Source: an uncultured Lacibacter sp.
GTDB taxonomy: Bacteria; Bacteroidota; Bacteroidia; Chitinophagales; Chitinophagaceae
NCBI RefSeq assembly: GCF_946479605.1
Contig: NZ_CAMLGT010000004.1
Coordinates: forward strand, 1-45,007
Reading direction: 5' to 3'
Length of the DNA stretch: 45,007 nucleotides
Shown: one piece after another, positions 6,856 through 14,481 of the stretch
How the letters are laid out: the number at the start of each line of letters is the position of its first letter
How positions within the stretch are numbered: the first letter of the stretch is position 1
Notes under the pieces: model-generated
The model's database searches: none
Told to the model about the DNA's origin: nothing
What the model saw: only the letters and a program-made list of their open reading frames with translations
Program-made: the position numbers and the translations under genes

Positions 6856-8706
6856 TTAAAGATTAAAACGGATACCTCCCATGACGTTGATACCTGGTGT
6901 GCTGTAACCCAACACCTCCACATAGTTTGTGTTCAGCAGGTTTTTACCATCGGCAAATACAACCAGTTTGTTTTTAAAGAAACTGTATTCTGCATGCACA
7001 CCCAACAGCAAATAACTATCAAGATTTACCTGTGTGGAAGGCCAGGTGCCGAAATCCATATCGGTACGTTTGCCATAGTTGTACACATTTGTGCTTACAA
7101 AAAAGGAAGGTGTTATTTGATAACTGATGGTTGCTCCGAGGGAATGTTTCGGACGGCGCAGCAAGTTGAAATAGCTGGTATCTTTTCCTCCGGCTCCTTT
7201 TGTGGTTACTTCACCATCAAGGAAACTATAATAAGCAGCCAGTTTTAATTTATTGTTGAACTGTATCGTTGGTTCAATTTCAAAGCCATGATCATCCTGC
7301 TTGTCATAGTTTTCGTACCTGGATGTGTAAATGATCACATCCTTGTTATGACGGTTGAAGTACACTGCACGAACAGAAATTTTATCGTTAAGCAAAGATG
7401 TTTGCACACCTGCCTCAAATGTTTTTGAATATTCAGGTTTCAGATCAGGATTTGCACCCCATGCGCCATACAAAGCTGTGATGCTTGGAGCACGAAAAGC
7501 GGTAGCATAGTTTACAAACAGCTTTGTGTTTTTATTCAACACATACGATGGGTTGATGCTGTAAGTAAAATTATCGCCAAACTGAGAATGCATGTTGTAA
7601 CGGGCTCCGGCTTCAAGATAAAAACCACCGAGGTTCTGCAGAAACAAACTCAGATACGGGCTGTTGATGTGCACATTTGAATCAAGATTTTGCTGGTAGC
7701 GGTTATCAACACCTGCCAGTACTTTTACTTTTGGGGCAATTTGGTAGTAGCCAAACAGGTCAACAATTTTATTGGTGCCTTTGTACGCTGTTGGCCCCCA
7801 GGCTTCACTATTAAATGTGCGATCCATTTCATCGTAACTGAAGTAAGCACGGCCGCCTGCTTTTTCTGTTTTTACTTCCACAGCTGAACCTGCAGTAAAT
7901 AAAGAGGAGGTATAGTTATTGGCTGCATCAGTGAATGAACCATCATCATACCCGCCCTGGAAATAACTGTAACGGGCGAATGGTTGCACACGTATGTGTT
8001 TTGTAACAGGTGCATCGGCACTAAAGTTAATGGCGTTGTTGAGGAACCCATCTTTGTCAAAATTGCCTGTACCTGTTTTATCAATTGCTTCTGAAATGCC
8101 TTTTGATTCGTTGTGCGAAAAAGAAAAATTATAATTTACTTTTTCAGCAGTACCACGCACACCTGCAGTGAATTTGTATGTATCGAAGGAACCTGCAGCT
8201 GCCGTACCATAAAACTGTGCTGGTTTTGATGCACCACGTTTTGAAATGATATTGATGACACCGGCCACGGCATCGGAACCATAGTTGGTCGATTGTGCGC
8301 CTTTTACAATTTCAATACGCTCAATCTGATCAATTGGCAGCAAGCGCAGATCAAATGCACCTGCAAAAGACGGATCGTTTACAGGAATACCATCAATTAA
8401 AATAACTGTGTAGCCATTACCTGCACCACGCATAAAAATACTTTTGTCTTTACCTGGGTTGCTGGTTGCACCGTTCACCACAATGCCAGCCTGTTCTGTT
8501 AAGAGCTGTGCAAGATCTTTTCCTGCACTTTGTTCAATGGTTTTGCGGTTAATGACGGTTGTTACCTTGCCCGTTTCAAGAATGCGCTGGTTTACTTTGT
8601 TAGCGGTAACCACTACTTCGCTTAACGATTTTGATGTGCTGTCCTGTGCACTTAGCTGACTGCTGATGAATAATCCGGCAGCCACTACAAATAAATTCTT
8701 TTTCAT
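6856..8706 (-). CDS. btuB: TonB-dependent outer-membrane cobalamin receptor
   Basis: A 616-residue TonB-dependent receptor of BtuB size. It has a signal peptide ending near SSQLSA|Q, a TonB-box-like start (LSEVVVTANK), a plug domain (about 40-155) with IFMRGAGNGYTVILIDGIP and IERIEIVKGAQSTNYGSDAVAGVINI, then a beta-barrel ending GGIRFNL. It should import corrinoids across the outer membrane using TonB energy. Assignment to cobalamin rests on the length, BtuB-like plug and the riboswitch directly upstream (8820-9070); the leader also holds a hairpin and an AGGAGG tract. The ATG at 8706 follows an A-rich leader typical of Bacteroidota. The DUF6580 gene is downstream in the same unit. Confidence 0.93.
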   Translation of the reverse strand: MKKNLFVVAAGLFISSQLSAQDSTSKSLSEVVVTANKVNQRILETGKVTTVINRKTIEQSAGKDLAQLLTEQAGIVVNGATSNPGKDKSIFMRGAGNGYTVILIDGIPVNDPSFAGAFDLRLLPIDQIERIEIVKGAQSTNYGSDAVAGVINIISKRGASKPAQFYGTAAAGSFDTYKFTAGVRGTAEKVNYNFSFSHNESKGISEAIDKTGTGNFDKDGFLNNAINFSADAPVTKHIRVQPFARYSYFQGGYDDGSFTDAANNYTSSLFTAGSAVEVKTEKAGGRAYFSYDEMDRTFNSEAWGPTAYKGTNKIVDLFGYYQIAPKVKVLAGVDNRYQQNLDSNVHINSPYLSLFLQNLGGFYLEAGARYNMHSQFGDNFTYSINPSYVLNKNTKLFVNYATAFRAPSITALYGAWGANPDLKPEYSKTFEAGVQTSLLNDKISVRAVYFNRHNKDVIIYTSRYENYDKQDDHGFEIEPTIQFNNKLKLAAYYSFLDGEVTTKGAGGKDTSYFNLLRRPKHSLGATISYQITPSFFVSTNVYNYGKRTDMDFGTWPSTQVNLDSYLLLGVHAEYSFFKNKLVVFADGKNLLNTNYVEVLGYSTPGINVMGGIRFNL

Positions 8707-8819
8707 TTTTAGAAAAATGTTTTGTTGTGACTGCTTTCAGAAAAAGAAATAGAAAATATAAAAGCGATGTGCTGTTACACCTCCTGCCTTTCACCCGAAA
8801 GCAAATGATTGAAAACTTG

Positions 8820-9070
8820 TATCGGCAGGTCTTCTGGCTCGTTCACTGCTGAGCACCTTCCCGTTCATGTGGCAAGTACCTTTCATGAACAGTGGTATGT
8901 AGATATCAACAGGTGAGTGGTGAATTGTGAGTGGTGAGTGGGGTTCCGCTGTGGAATCATTCACCATTGACTTTTGACCATTCACTAACAGAACTTACAG
9001 CTACGGGGATAGCGCCGGACTTACACCGGACTTCCCTTTTAATCCCGGTTATGACACCAGGAACCGTTAC
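8820..9070 (-). promoter_or_regulatory. cobalamin riboswitch upstream of btuB
   Basis: On the minus strand, AAAAGGGAAGTCCGGTG, AGTCCGG, GCTATCCCCGTAGCTGTAAG (about 9013-8994), CCACTG, GGGAAGG and the closing CCAGAAGACCTGCCGAT (ending at 8820) appear in the order of the cobalamin aptamer. It reads toward btuB. A peripheral arm (8912-8986) is replaced by an intergenic-type inverted repeat. A promoter is visible just upstream at 9076-9107. Confidence 0.95.
8912..8986. repeat. inverted-repeat element inside the btuB riboswitch arm
   Basis: On the plus strand a left arm of GTGAGTGG-type words (about 8912-8941) and a right arm of CATTCACCATT-type words (about 8957-8986) are complementary at roughly 21 of 30 positions. 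The spacer carries its own small hairpin, TTCCGCTGTGGAA. The element lies between conserved aptamer blocks and so would extend one peripheral helix rather than break the core. Confidence 0.65.
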
Positions 9071-9075
9071 AGCGG

Positions 9076-9107
9076 CAAAAGTAGGGGAGCGGTTTTGCAG
9101 TTGCAAA
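9076..9107 (-). promoter_or_regulatory. Bacteroidota-type promoter for the btuB riboswitch leader
   Basis: On the minus strand, TTTG at 9107-9104 is followed after 20 bases by TACTTTTG at 9083-9076, an exact match to the -33 TTTG and -7 TAnnTTTG pattern. Transcription would begin near 9070, right before the aptamer. The rest of 9108-9311 holds no gene that I can see; an imperfect hairpin GTAAAGATG...CATCTCTTTAC lies at about 9147-9185. Confidence 0.75.
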
Positions 9108-9311
9108 TTAGTTTGAGTTGAATTGTTCACAAGTTATCTGAATAAGTAAAGATGAGTGGGTGAAACGAACTCACATCTCTTTACATGCATTTAACATTTG
9201 CCTTATACGCACAGGAAAGATGCGCCGTTAATACTGCAACCTCCTGATCTCTCTATTCGCAACATTCCTGACAAGGCTTATCAGAAACATTGATCGTTAC
9301 CACTTAAACCA

Positions 9312-10058
9312 ATGTTTATGATCCGTTTCATCAGCAAGAGTATTGTTGTTCTTATCATGATGTGTACACAGCTGCAGGCGCAAATCAAACAGCCGAAATA
9401 TGAAGCAGGTATCGCTGCAGGTGCCTTTGTTTATCAAGGTGATCTTACGCCTTACAGGTTTGGGTCGTTAAAAACAATACGACCAGGGTTGGTGTTGCAT
9501 GGCTCCCGGCTTTTAACTACAACAATGGCAGTAAGGTTGCAATTCTCCATTGCTTCTTTGCATGGCGATGATGCAAAGTATAACAGCCCGGCTTACAGGC
9601 AGCAACGCAACTTTAATTTCCGCACATCGTTGATTGAAGTATCGCCACAGTTTGTGTGGAGCCCGCCTGGATGGAGTGATGCAGGAAAACAATTATCGCC
9701 GTATTTGTTTGCTGGTGTGGCAGTAAGCCTGGTTCGCATTCGCAGAGATGCAAGTGCTTTCAATGCTGCGTATTTTGAAGCTGAGCCGGAATTATTCACA
9801 CGACTTGCAGCCGATCTTTCTGCACGCACACCACGTGTTATGCCATCAGTACCAGTTGGGGCAGGAATGCGCTATTCTGTTTCTCCGGCAATTGTATTGC
9901 ATGCAGAAGCATCGTACCGGTTTTTGTTTACAGATTATCTTGATGGATTTAGTCGTGCTGCTAACCCTCAACGTAATGATCATTATTACAACATTGCAGC
10001 GGGTATCATTTATCGTTTCGGCAGAAAGAACAGCTGGGATTGTCCGCCAGTACGTTAA
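9312..10058 (+). CDS. DUF6089-type outer-membrane beta-barrel protein
   Basis: A 248-residue protein with an N-terminal signal peptide (MFMIRFISKSIVVLIMMCTQLQA|Q). The start of the mature part, YEAGIAAGAFVYQGDLTPY, is typical of the small beta-barrel DUF6089-like family common in Bacteroidota. Alternating polar and hydrophobic strands follow (for example LSPYLFAGVAVSLVRI, GAGMRYSVSPAIVLHAEASYRF) to YYNIAAGIIYRFGRK near the C-terminus. It probably sits in the outer membrane; its function is unknown. It is divergent from btuB with a 240-base gap from the riboswitch and is followed by the queD-like gene after 105 bases. ATG at 9312 is used; the second Met at codon 3 would serve equally. Confidence 0.75.
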   Translation: MFMIRFISKSIVVLIMMCTQLQAQIKQPKYEAGIAAGAFVYQGDLTPYRFGSLKTIRPGLVLHGSRLLTTTMAVRLQFSIASLHGDDAKYNSPAYRQQRNFNFRTSLIEVSPQFVWSPPGWSDAGKQLSPYLFAGVAVSLVRIRRDASAFNAAYFEAEPELFTRLAADLSARTPRVMPSVPVGAGMRYSVSPAIVLHAEASYRFLFTDYLDGFSRAANPQRNDHYYNIAAGIIYRFGRKNSWDCPPVR

Positions 10059-10133
10059 ATGAACATGATGCCTGTTGCAGCAAAAGCTGATGAGCATCAG
10101 CCCTGCAAATACAGAAATAAAAAAATGCCCCGA

Positions 10134-10160
10134 TAATTTTGTGCCGTTTTAAAAACGGCA
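10134..10160 (+). promoter_or_regulatory. promoter -7 element and perfect palindrome before the queD-like gene
   Basis: TAATTTTG at 10134-10141 fits the -7 consensus TAnnTTTG. It is followed at once by a 19-base perfect palindrome, TGCCGTTTT A AAAACGGCA (10142-10160), that ends three bases before the ATG at 10164. It would form either an operator at the transcription start or a 5' UTR hairpin that blocks the start region. Confidence 0.55.
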
Positions 10161-10163
10161 AAC

Positions 10164-10619
10164 ATGTTACTACTCACCAAGATCTTCGATTTTGAAACTG
10201 CACATGCAATAGATGGTTACAATGGTATGTGCAGAAACATTCATGGACATTCTTACCAATTGCATGTAACCGTTGGAGCAACGGTAAACGAACTGGCATA
10301 TTTACCGGCACCGGGTTTTTTGCTGGATTTTAAAGACCTGAAAAGCATTGTACAAAAAGCAGTGGTTGATCTGCTTGATCATAAACTGGTATTATCGCAC
10401 AACTATATTTCTCAACATCCCGAAGTAATGGACCAGGAAAATCTTGTTGCATGGGATGCAGAACCTACAGCCGAAAATTTATTACTCTTTATTAAACGTG
10501 CCATCCAGGATGAGTTGCCCGATGATATGAAACTCACGGAGCTGCGTTTATACGAAACCAAAAATTCCTACGCCACCTGGAAGGAAGAAGTGGAAGTGTA
10601 TCAGGGGGATATTTGGTAG
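10164..10619 (+). CDS. queD: 6-carboxytetrahydropterin synthase / 6-pyruvoyl-tetrahydropterin synthase family
   Basis: QueD turns 7,8-dihydroneopterin triphosphate into 6-carboxytetrahydropterin for queuosine-type deazaguanine synthesis; PTPS relatives make other pterins. The 151-residue protein has the three zinc histidines, His14 (ETAHAI), His27 and His29 (NIHGHSY), and the catalytic Cys23 (MCRNIHGH). A conserved Glu near the C-terminus is in LRLYETKNSYATW. It is longer than the usual 120 residues, with extra residues in the middle (about 85-110, where VAWDAEPTAENL lies). No queC, queE or queF is adjacent, so the pathway assignment is from family only. A palindrome covers its leader. Confidence 0.9.
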   Translation: MLLLTKIFDFETAHAIDGYNGMCRNIHGHSYQLHVTVGATVNELAYLPAPGFLLDFKDLKSIVQKAVVDLLDHKLVLSHNYISQHPEVMDQENLVAWDAEPTAENLLLFIKRAIQDELPDDMKLTELRLYETKNSYATWKEEVEVYQGDIW

Positions 10620-10636
10620 GAAGCAAATGTTTATTC

Positions 10637-10745
10637 AGCAGATCCTTCGTGCCTCAGGATGACAACATAGTTCAGGTTTGTACAGGCGATGAGCAATAGT
10701 AAAAAGATCAACGTAGTTGTCTTTCCGACGAAGGAGGAATCTGTT
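10637..10745. repeat. intergenic inverted repeat, GAAGGA type
   Basis: Arms AGCAGATCCTTCGTGCCTCA... (10637-10666) and ...CCGACGAAGGAGGAATCTG (10715-10745) are imperfectly complementary and flank a 48-base spacer. The arms resemble the widespread short extragenic element with words such as GACGAAGGAGGAATCTG. It fills the gap between the convergent queD-like gene and a TonB receptor and could form a large hairpin in either transcript. Confidence 0.65.
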
Positions 10746-10758
10746 TAGCTAATTTGGA

Positions 10759-12825
10759 TTATCTCTTGTTCCCCCAAAACATCGCCACTCCAACCGCATA
10801 ATTTCTTCCCGGCGCTACATTGTAAAAACGGTTGGCTGCTGCATTAATATCATTACCTAAACTGTATACTTCATTAAACAGGTTATCGCCACTTACAAAA
10901 ACATCGAAACGGAAACCTTTTGCATACACCTGTTTAAAGCCAATACGTGCAGCCAGTAAATGAAAATCGTTGCCGTAAACTGTATTGGCATCGTTCAGCG
11001 GTGTTTTGCTGTTGTACGTGTAAGTGAGGTTGGCATAAATGCCTGGCTTAAATACCACATCAACACCAGCAGCAAAAATATTATCAGGAACGCTTGGCAA
11101 ATGTTTACCACTGAAATCAGTTGTTAACTGTTTGAATGATTCATATTTAAAGTCATTCAGTGTATAACTTGCCCATGCAGAAAGATTTGATACAAACTGT
11201 TTCACATCATCCATAATAATGTACCGTGCATTGGCTTCAATTCCTTGCTGTTTGGTGCGGCCAGCATTCACAAAATAATCGGCACCGCCTGCATCCCTGC
11301 GCTGCACAATGGTATTGTTGAGTTTAAAGTAAAAGGCATTCACATCCACAAACAGTTTTTGCTTGTAACTGTAACGAACACCTGCTTCATAATTCCAGCC
11401 TTCTTCAGCATTTAAGTCGGTAGAAATAACACCAGTGCTGGGTAATACTTCAGCAGAAGTGGGCGCAGAAAAACCTTTCGCTACTGATGCATATACAGAC
11501 AAACTGTTTCTGAACTTCTTCAGCAATGAAAAACGTGGAGCCAGTTCATTCGCATACGTTCTGCGTTGCGGACTTAATGGAAATTTATTCAGCCTGGTAA
11601 TTTCAATTCTGTTCTGGTTGCTGCTGGCACCTGCTGTAATGATCCAGTCGTTGGGTAACTTCCAATCGGCCTGTGCAAACACACTCCACAAAAACGGGTT
11701 CACTTCATCTTCTGTCTGCAGACTATCGCTTTTACCATTTACATTTTTGTACACACGAATGTTGTACCAGCCACGTTGCAGTTCTGCACCTGCAACAAAT
11801 TTTAATTCACCCAAACCAACAGTAGGCGTATATGCAAATGTTGTCCTGCCACCTGTATGCGGTTCGCTGCGGCGTTCGTAGTTGCGAACAGTTGGGTTAG
11901 CGAATTGTGAGAACGCAGCATACACCGATGTGGTGTTTTTAAAATTCGAAGTAATGTTGTAATCATAACTCACACCTGCTAAAAAACTTTTCTGGTTAAC
12001 ACTTGCATCTGCCTGCGCACTCGATGGTGTAGCACCCACACGTGGTCTTGCCTGTTTGGGATTGGCTGCAAATTCAGCAGCAGTTAAACCGCCGGGAGTT
12101 TGGTAAGAAAGATCAGCATACATTAAATAAGTGCGTATGCTTTGCTTTTCATCAATGGTAAAACGACTATCCCATGTAAACACGCTGCGGTCGAGTCTTG
12201 TCCACTCACGGTAACCATCGCTGTGCAGTTTAGTAAAACCAATGGTTTGCTGGCTTTTTCCTTCACCAATGCGTGCATACACATTGGCATTTTGCAAACC
12301 GAAACTGCCGAAGGTATAATCAACACCCACACCTGCAGGTTGGTTGTTGTTATTTGTTTTGATCAACACAGCACCACCACTGCCAGCACCATACAGGCTT
12401 CCTGAAGGTCCTTTCAATACTTCAATGGAATTAATATTATAAAAACCGAGCAGGTTTAAATAAGTGGAACCACCGGGTTCGGTAAACGGAATATCGTTGA
12501 GGTACACTTTTACATTACGCACACCAAAGGGCGAACGCAACGAACTGCCACGGATATTTAAGCGGTAACTACCGGGACTGCGTTCTTCCATGCGTACACC
12601 TGGTGCGGTGTTCATGGCCGAAACAATTGATGCTGGCGTAAAACGGTTGAGTTGCTTGTTGCTGATATAACTTATGGCTGCGGGAACATCCATCAACTTA
12701 CGGTTCTGTTCAAACGCAGTGATCACTACTTCTCCTAATTCTTTACTTGAATCGGGATGGGTTTGGGCAAACGAAGAAAATGCAATGGTTGTTAAGCTAA
12801 GCAGGGTTAGTAATTGGTTCTTCAT
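10759..12825 (-). CDS. TonB-dependent receptor (FecA-like)
   Basis: A 688-residue outer-membrane TonB-dependent receptor. It has a signal peptide (ending FSSFA|Q), a short TonB-box region (ELGEVVITAFEQN), a plug domain with YRLNIRGSSLRSPFGVRNVKVYLNDIP and INSIEVLKGPSGSLYGAGSGGAVLI, and a barrel of about 500 residues. There is no N-terminal carboxypeptidase-like extension or signalling domain, so it is a transport-type receptor rather than a SusC type. The plug resembles ferric-siderophore receptors; iron-chelate uptake is likely but not certain. It stands alone, with an inverted repeat downstream and a divergent permease gene upstream. No riboswitch is seen in its leader. Confidence 0.88.
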   Translation of the reverse strand: MKNQLLTLLSLTTIAFSSFAQTHPDSSKELGEVVITAFEQNRKLMDVPAAISYISNKQLNRFTPASIVSAMNTAPGVRMEERSPGSYRLNIRGSSLRSPFGVRNVKVYLNDIPFTEPGGSTYLNLLGFYNINSIEVLKGPSGSLYGAGSGGAVLIKTNNNNQPAGVGVDYTFGSFGLQNANVYARIGEGKSQQTIGFTKLHSDGYREWTRLDRSVFTWDSRFTIDEKQSIRTYLMYADLSYQTPGGLTAAEFAANPKQARPRVGATPSSAQADASVNQKSFLAGVSYDYNITSNFKNTTSVYAAFSQFANPTVRNYERRSEPHTGGRTTFAYTPTVGLGELKFVAGAELQRGWYNIRVYKNVNGKSDSLQTEDEVNPFLWSVFAQADWKLPNDWIITAGASSNQNRIEITRLNKFPLSPQRRTYANELAPRFSLLKKFRNSLSVYASVAKGFSAPTSAEVLPSTGVISTDLNAEEGWNYEAGVRYSYKQKLFVDVNAFYFKLNNTIVQRRDAGGADYFVNAGRTKQQGIEANARYIIMDDVKQFVSNLSAWASYTLNDFKYESFKQLTTDFSGKHLPSVPDNIFAAGVDVVFKPGIYANLTYTYNSKTPLNDANTVYGNDFHLLAARIGFKQVYAKGFRFDVFVSGDNLFNEVYSLGNDINAAANRFYNVAPGRNYAVGVAMFWGNKR

Positions 12826-12971
12826 GCGCTAAAGATAAGTACGAAAAATGAAGTACGAAGTGCGAACCTGGCAGGGAACAAAAAACCTGAAACTTGCAAC
12901 CTGCAACAAATCATAAATCCTACATCCGAAATCAGCCATCCTTTCCCTATCTTCAAAGCCCAAGTAAAAGC

Positions 12972-14309
12972 ATGAAGACAACAAACAGCAAACTCAACCT
13001 GTTTTCCTTTACCATGATCGTTGTGGGACTGGTAATAGGTATGGGCATTTTCCGTACAGCGGCAACAAGCGCCAAAGATGCAATTGATCCTACCGTTTAT
13101 TTCAGTGCATGGCTGGTAGGTGGTTTGGTGGCTTTGTGTGGCGCACTAACGTATGCCGAGATCGGCAGTCGTTTTCCCGTAACCGGTGGTTATTACAAAG
13201 TGTTTGCACAGGCTTATCATCCAAGCATTGCCTTTGCTATTAATTGTTTGATACTGGTGAGCAATGCTGCCAGCTTGAGTGGCGTGGCGTTGATTGGCAG
13301 TGGTTACCTGTTGAAATTATTTCCCGGCGAATGGACCGATGTTCATAAAGCATTGGTGAGTTGTGCAGCTATCATCATCTTTTATATTATTAACCTGCGT
13401 GGGTTGAAATTGAGTTCCATGGCGCAGAATATTTTAATGATCATTAAGATCGGGATGATACTGGTGCTTATTGCAGCACTTTTTTTTCCTGATCAATACG
13501 CTGTGCAGGAAACAGTAACAACTGCGGCAACCAATTTTACAACCATCGATTGGATAAAGAGTTTAGGTGTGAGTTTAATTGCTGTTTCGTTTACCTATGG
13601 CGGTTACCAGCAAACCATCAACTTTGGTAATGAAGTACAAAACCCAACAAAGAATATTCCACGTGGTATTTTCATGGGTATTGCCATCATCATTGGGTTG
13701 TATTTACTCGTGAACATGAGTTATTACAATCTCGTTGGCTTTAATCAGATGAAAGGCGAACGGGAGATTGCTTATGTGGTGATCGATAAAATATTCGGCA
13801 CAACAGGCGCAACTGTTTTTTCAGCCTTTCTTTTTTTAGGTGTGCTTGCTTATGTAAATGGTTTGCTCATGAGCAATCCACGGGTAATGTATGCCATGGG
13901 AGATGATGGAAGTTTGCCGAAACTGTTTGCGAAGCAAAATGAAAAAACGAATGTGCTCACGTTTTCGCTTACCGTGTTTGCAGCCATTTGTATTGTGATC
14001 CTGTTTTTTGCACAGGAGTTTGAAAAGATCTTATCCTTTACCATCTTCCTCGATTGTTTTGGTATGATCCTGAGCAGTGCCACTATTTTCTGGTTCAGGA
14101 AAAAGACAAAGCATTTAGATGGTACCGGTATTTACAAGATGAAACTGTTTCCGTTGATGCCCCTGATCTTTATGGCTGCTTATGTATTTGTTGGAACAAG
14201 CATTGCCATTGACGATCCATCGGCAGCATTAACGGGTGTGGCGGTGCTGGCTGCTTTTGTGGTCATCTATTTTCTGCTGCATCGGAAAAAAGCAGTGCTA
14301 AAAGAGTAG
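12972..14309 (+). CDS. APC-superfamily amino-acid permease
   Basis: A 445-residue permease with about twelve membrane helices. The first helix carries VVGLVIGMGIFRTAAT, the GxxIGxGIF signature of APC transporters, followed by ALCGALTYAEIGSRFPVTGGYYKVF. It would carry an amino acid or related cation across the inner membrane by proton or substrate exchange; the substrate cannot be told. The ATG at 12972 is chosen because the open frame upstream (to 12894) runs through intergenic repeats and a promoter-like TATCTTCA (12948-12955) lies 16 bases before it. The next gene begins 172 bases later, and no operon partner is evident. The interval 12826-12947 is non-coding, with reiterated words such as GAAGTACGAAG and CTTGCAACCTGCAAC. 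Confidence 0.9.
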   Translation: MKTTNSKLNLFSFTMIVVGLVIGMGIFRTAATSAKDAIDPTVYFSAWLVGGLVALCGALTYAEIGSRFPVTGGYYKVFAQAYHPSIAFAINCLILVSNAASLSGVALIGSGYLLKLFPGEWTDVHKALVSCAAIIIFYIINLRGLKLSSMAQNILMIIKIGMILVLIAALFFPDQYAVQETVTTAATNFTTIDWIKSLGVSLIAVSFTYGGYQQTINFGNEVQNPTKNIPRGIFMGIAIIIGLYLLVNMSYYNLVGFNQMKGEREIAYVVIDKIFGTTGATVFSAFLFLGVLAYVNGLLMSNPRVMYAMGDDGSLPKLFAKQNEKTNVLTFSLTVFAAICIVILFFAQEFEKILSFTIFLDCFGMILSSATIFWFRKKTKHLDGTGIYKMKLFPLMPLIFMAAYVFVGTSIAIDDPSAALTGVAVLAAFVVIYFLLHRKKAVLKE

Positions 14310-14481
14310 ATGAAGCTGCGGAAAGTAACATTTGCCGGAAAAGAGCGACAAATGTGCTGAACTGACCGCCGGGCTGCTGAAGAAGGGGGAAAACACCCGA
14401 AATTCATGATCCTGTTTTCCGCTGGTCAAAAATTAATAAATTCGTGCCCCGAATGTCATTATATTGTCACTATAGTTATAT

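Noticed and set aside
8600..8794. A 64-codon frame from a GTG in the btuB leader hairpin reading into btuB
   Set aside because: It overlaps 107 bases of btuB in another frame, the AGGAGG lies after rather than before its start, and the product shows no plausible fold.
9147..9185. Hairpin upstream of the DUF6089 gene as a third riboswitch or terminator
   Set aside because: The stem is imperfect, no T-run follows and no known aptamer motif is present.
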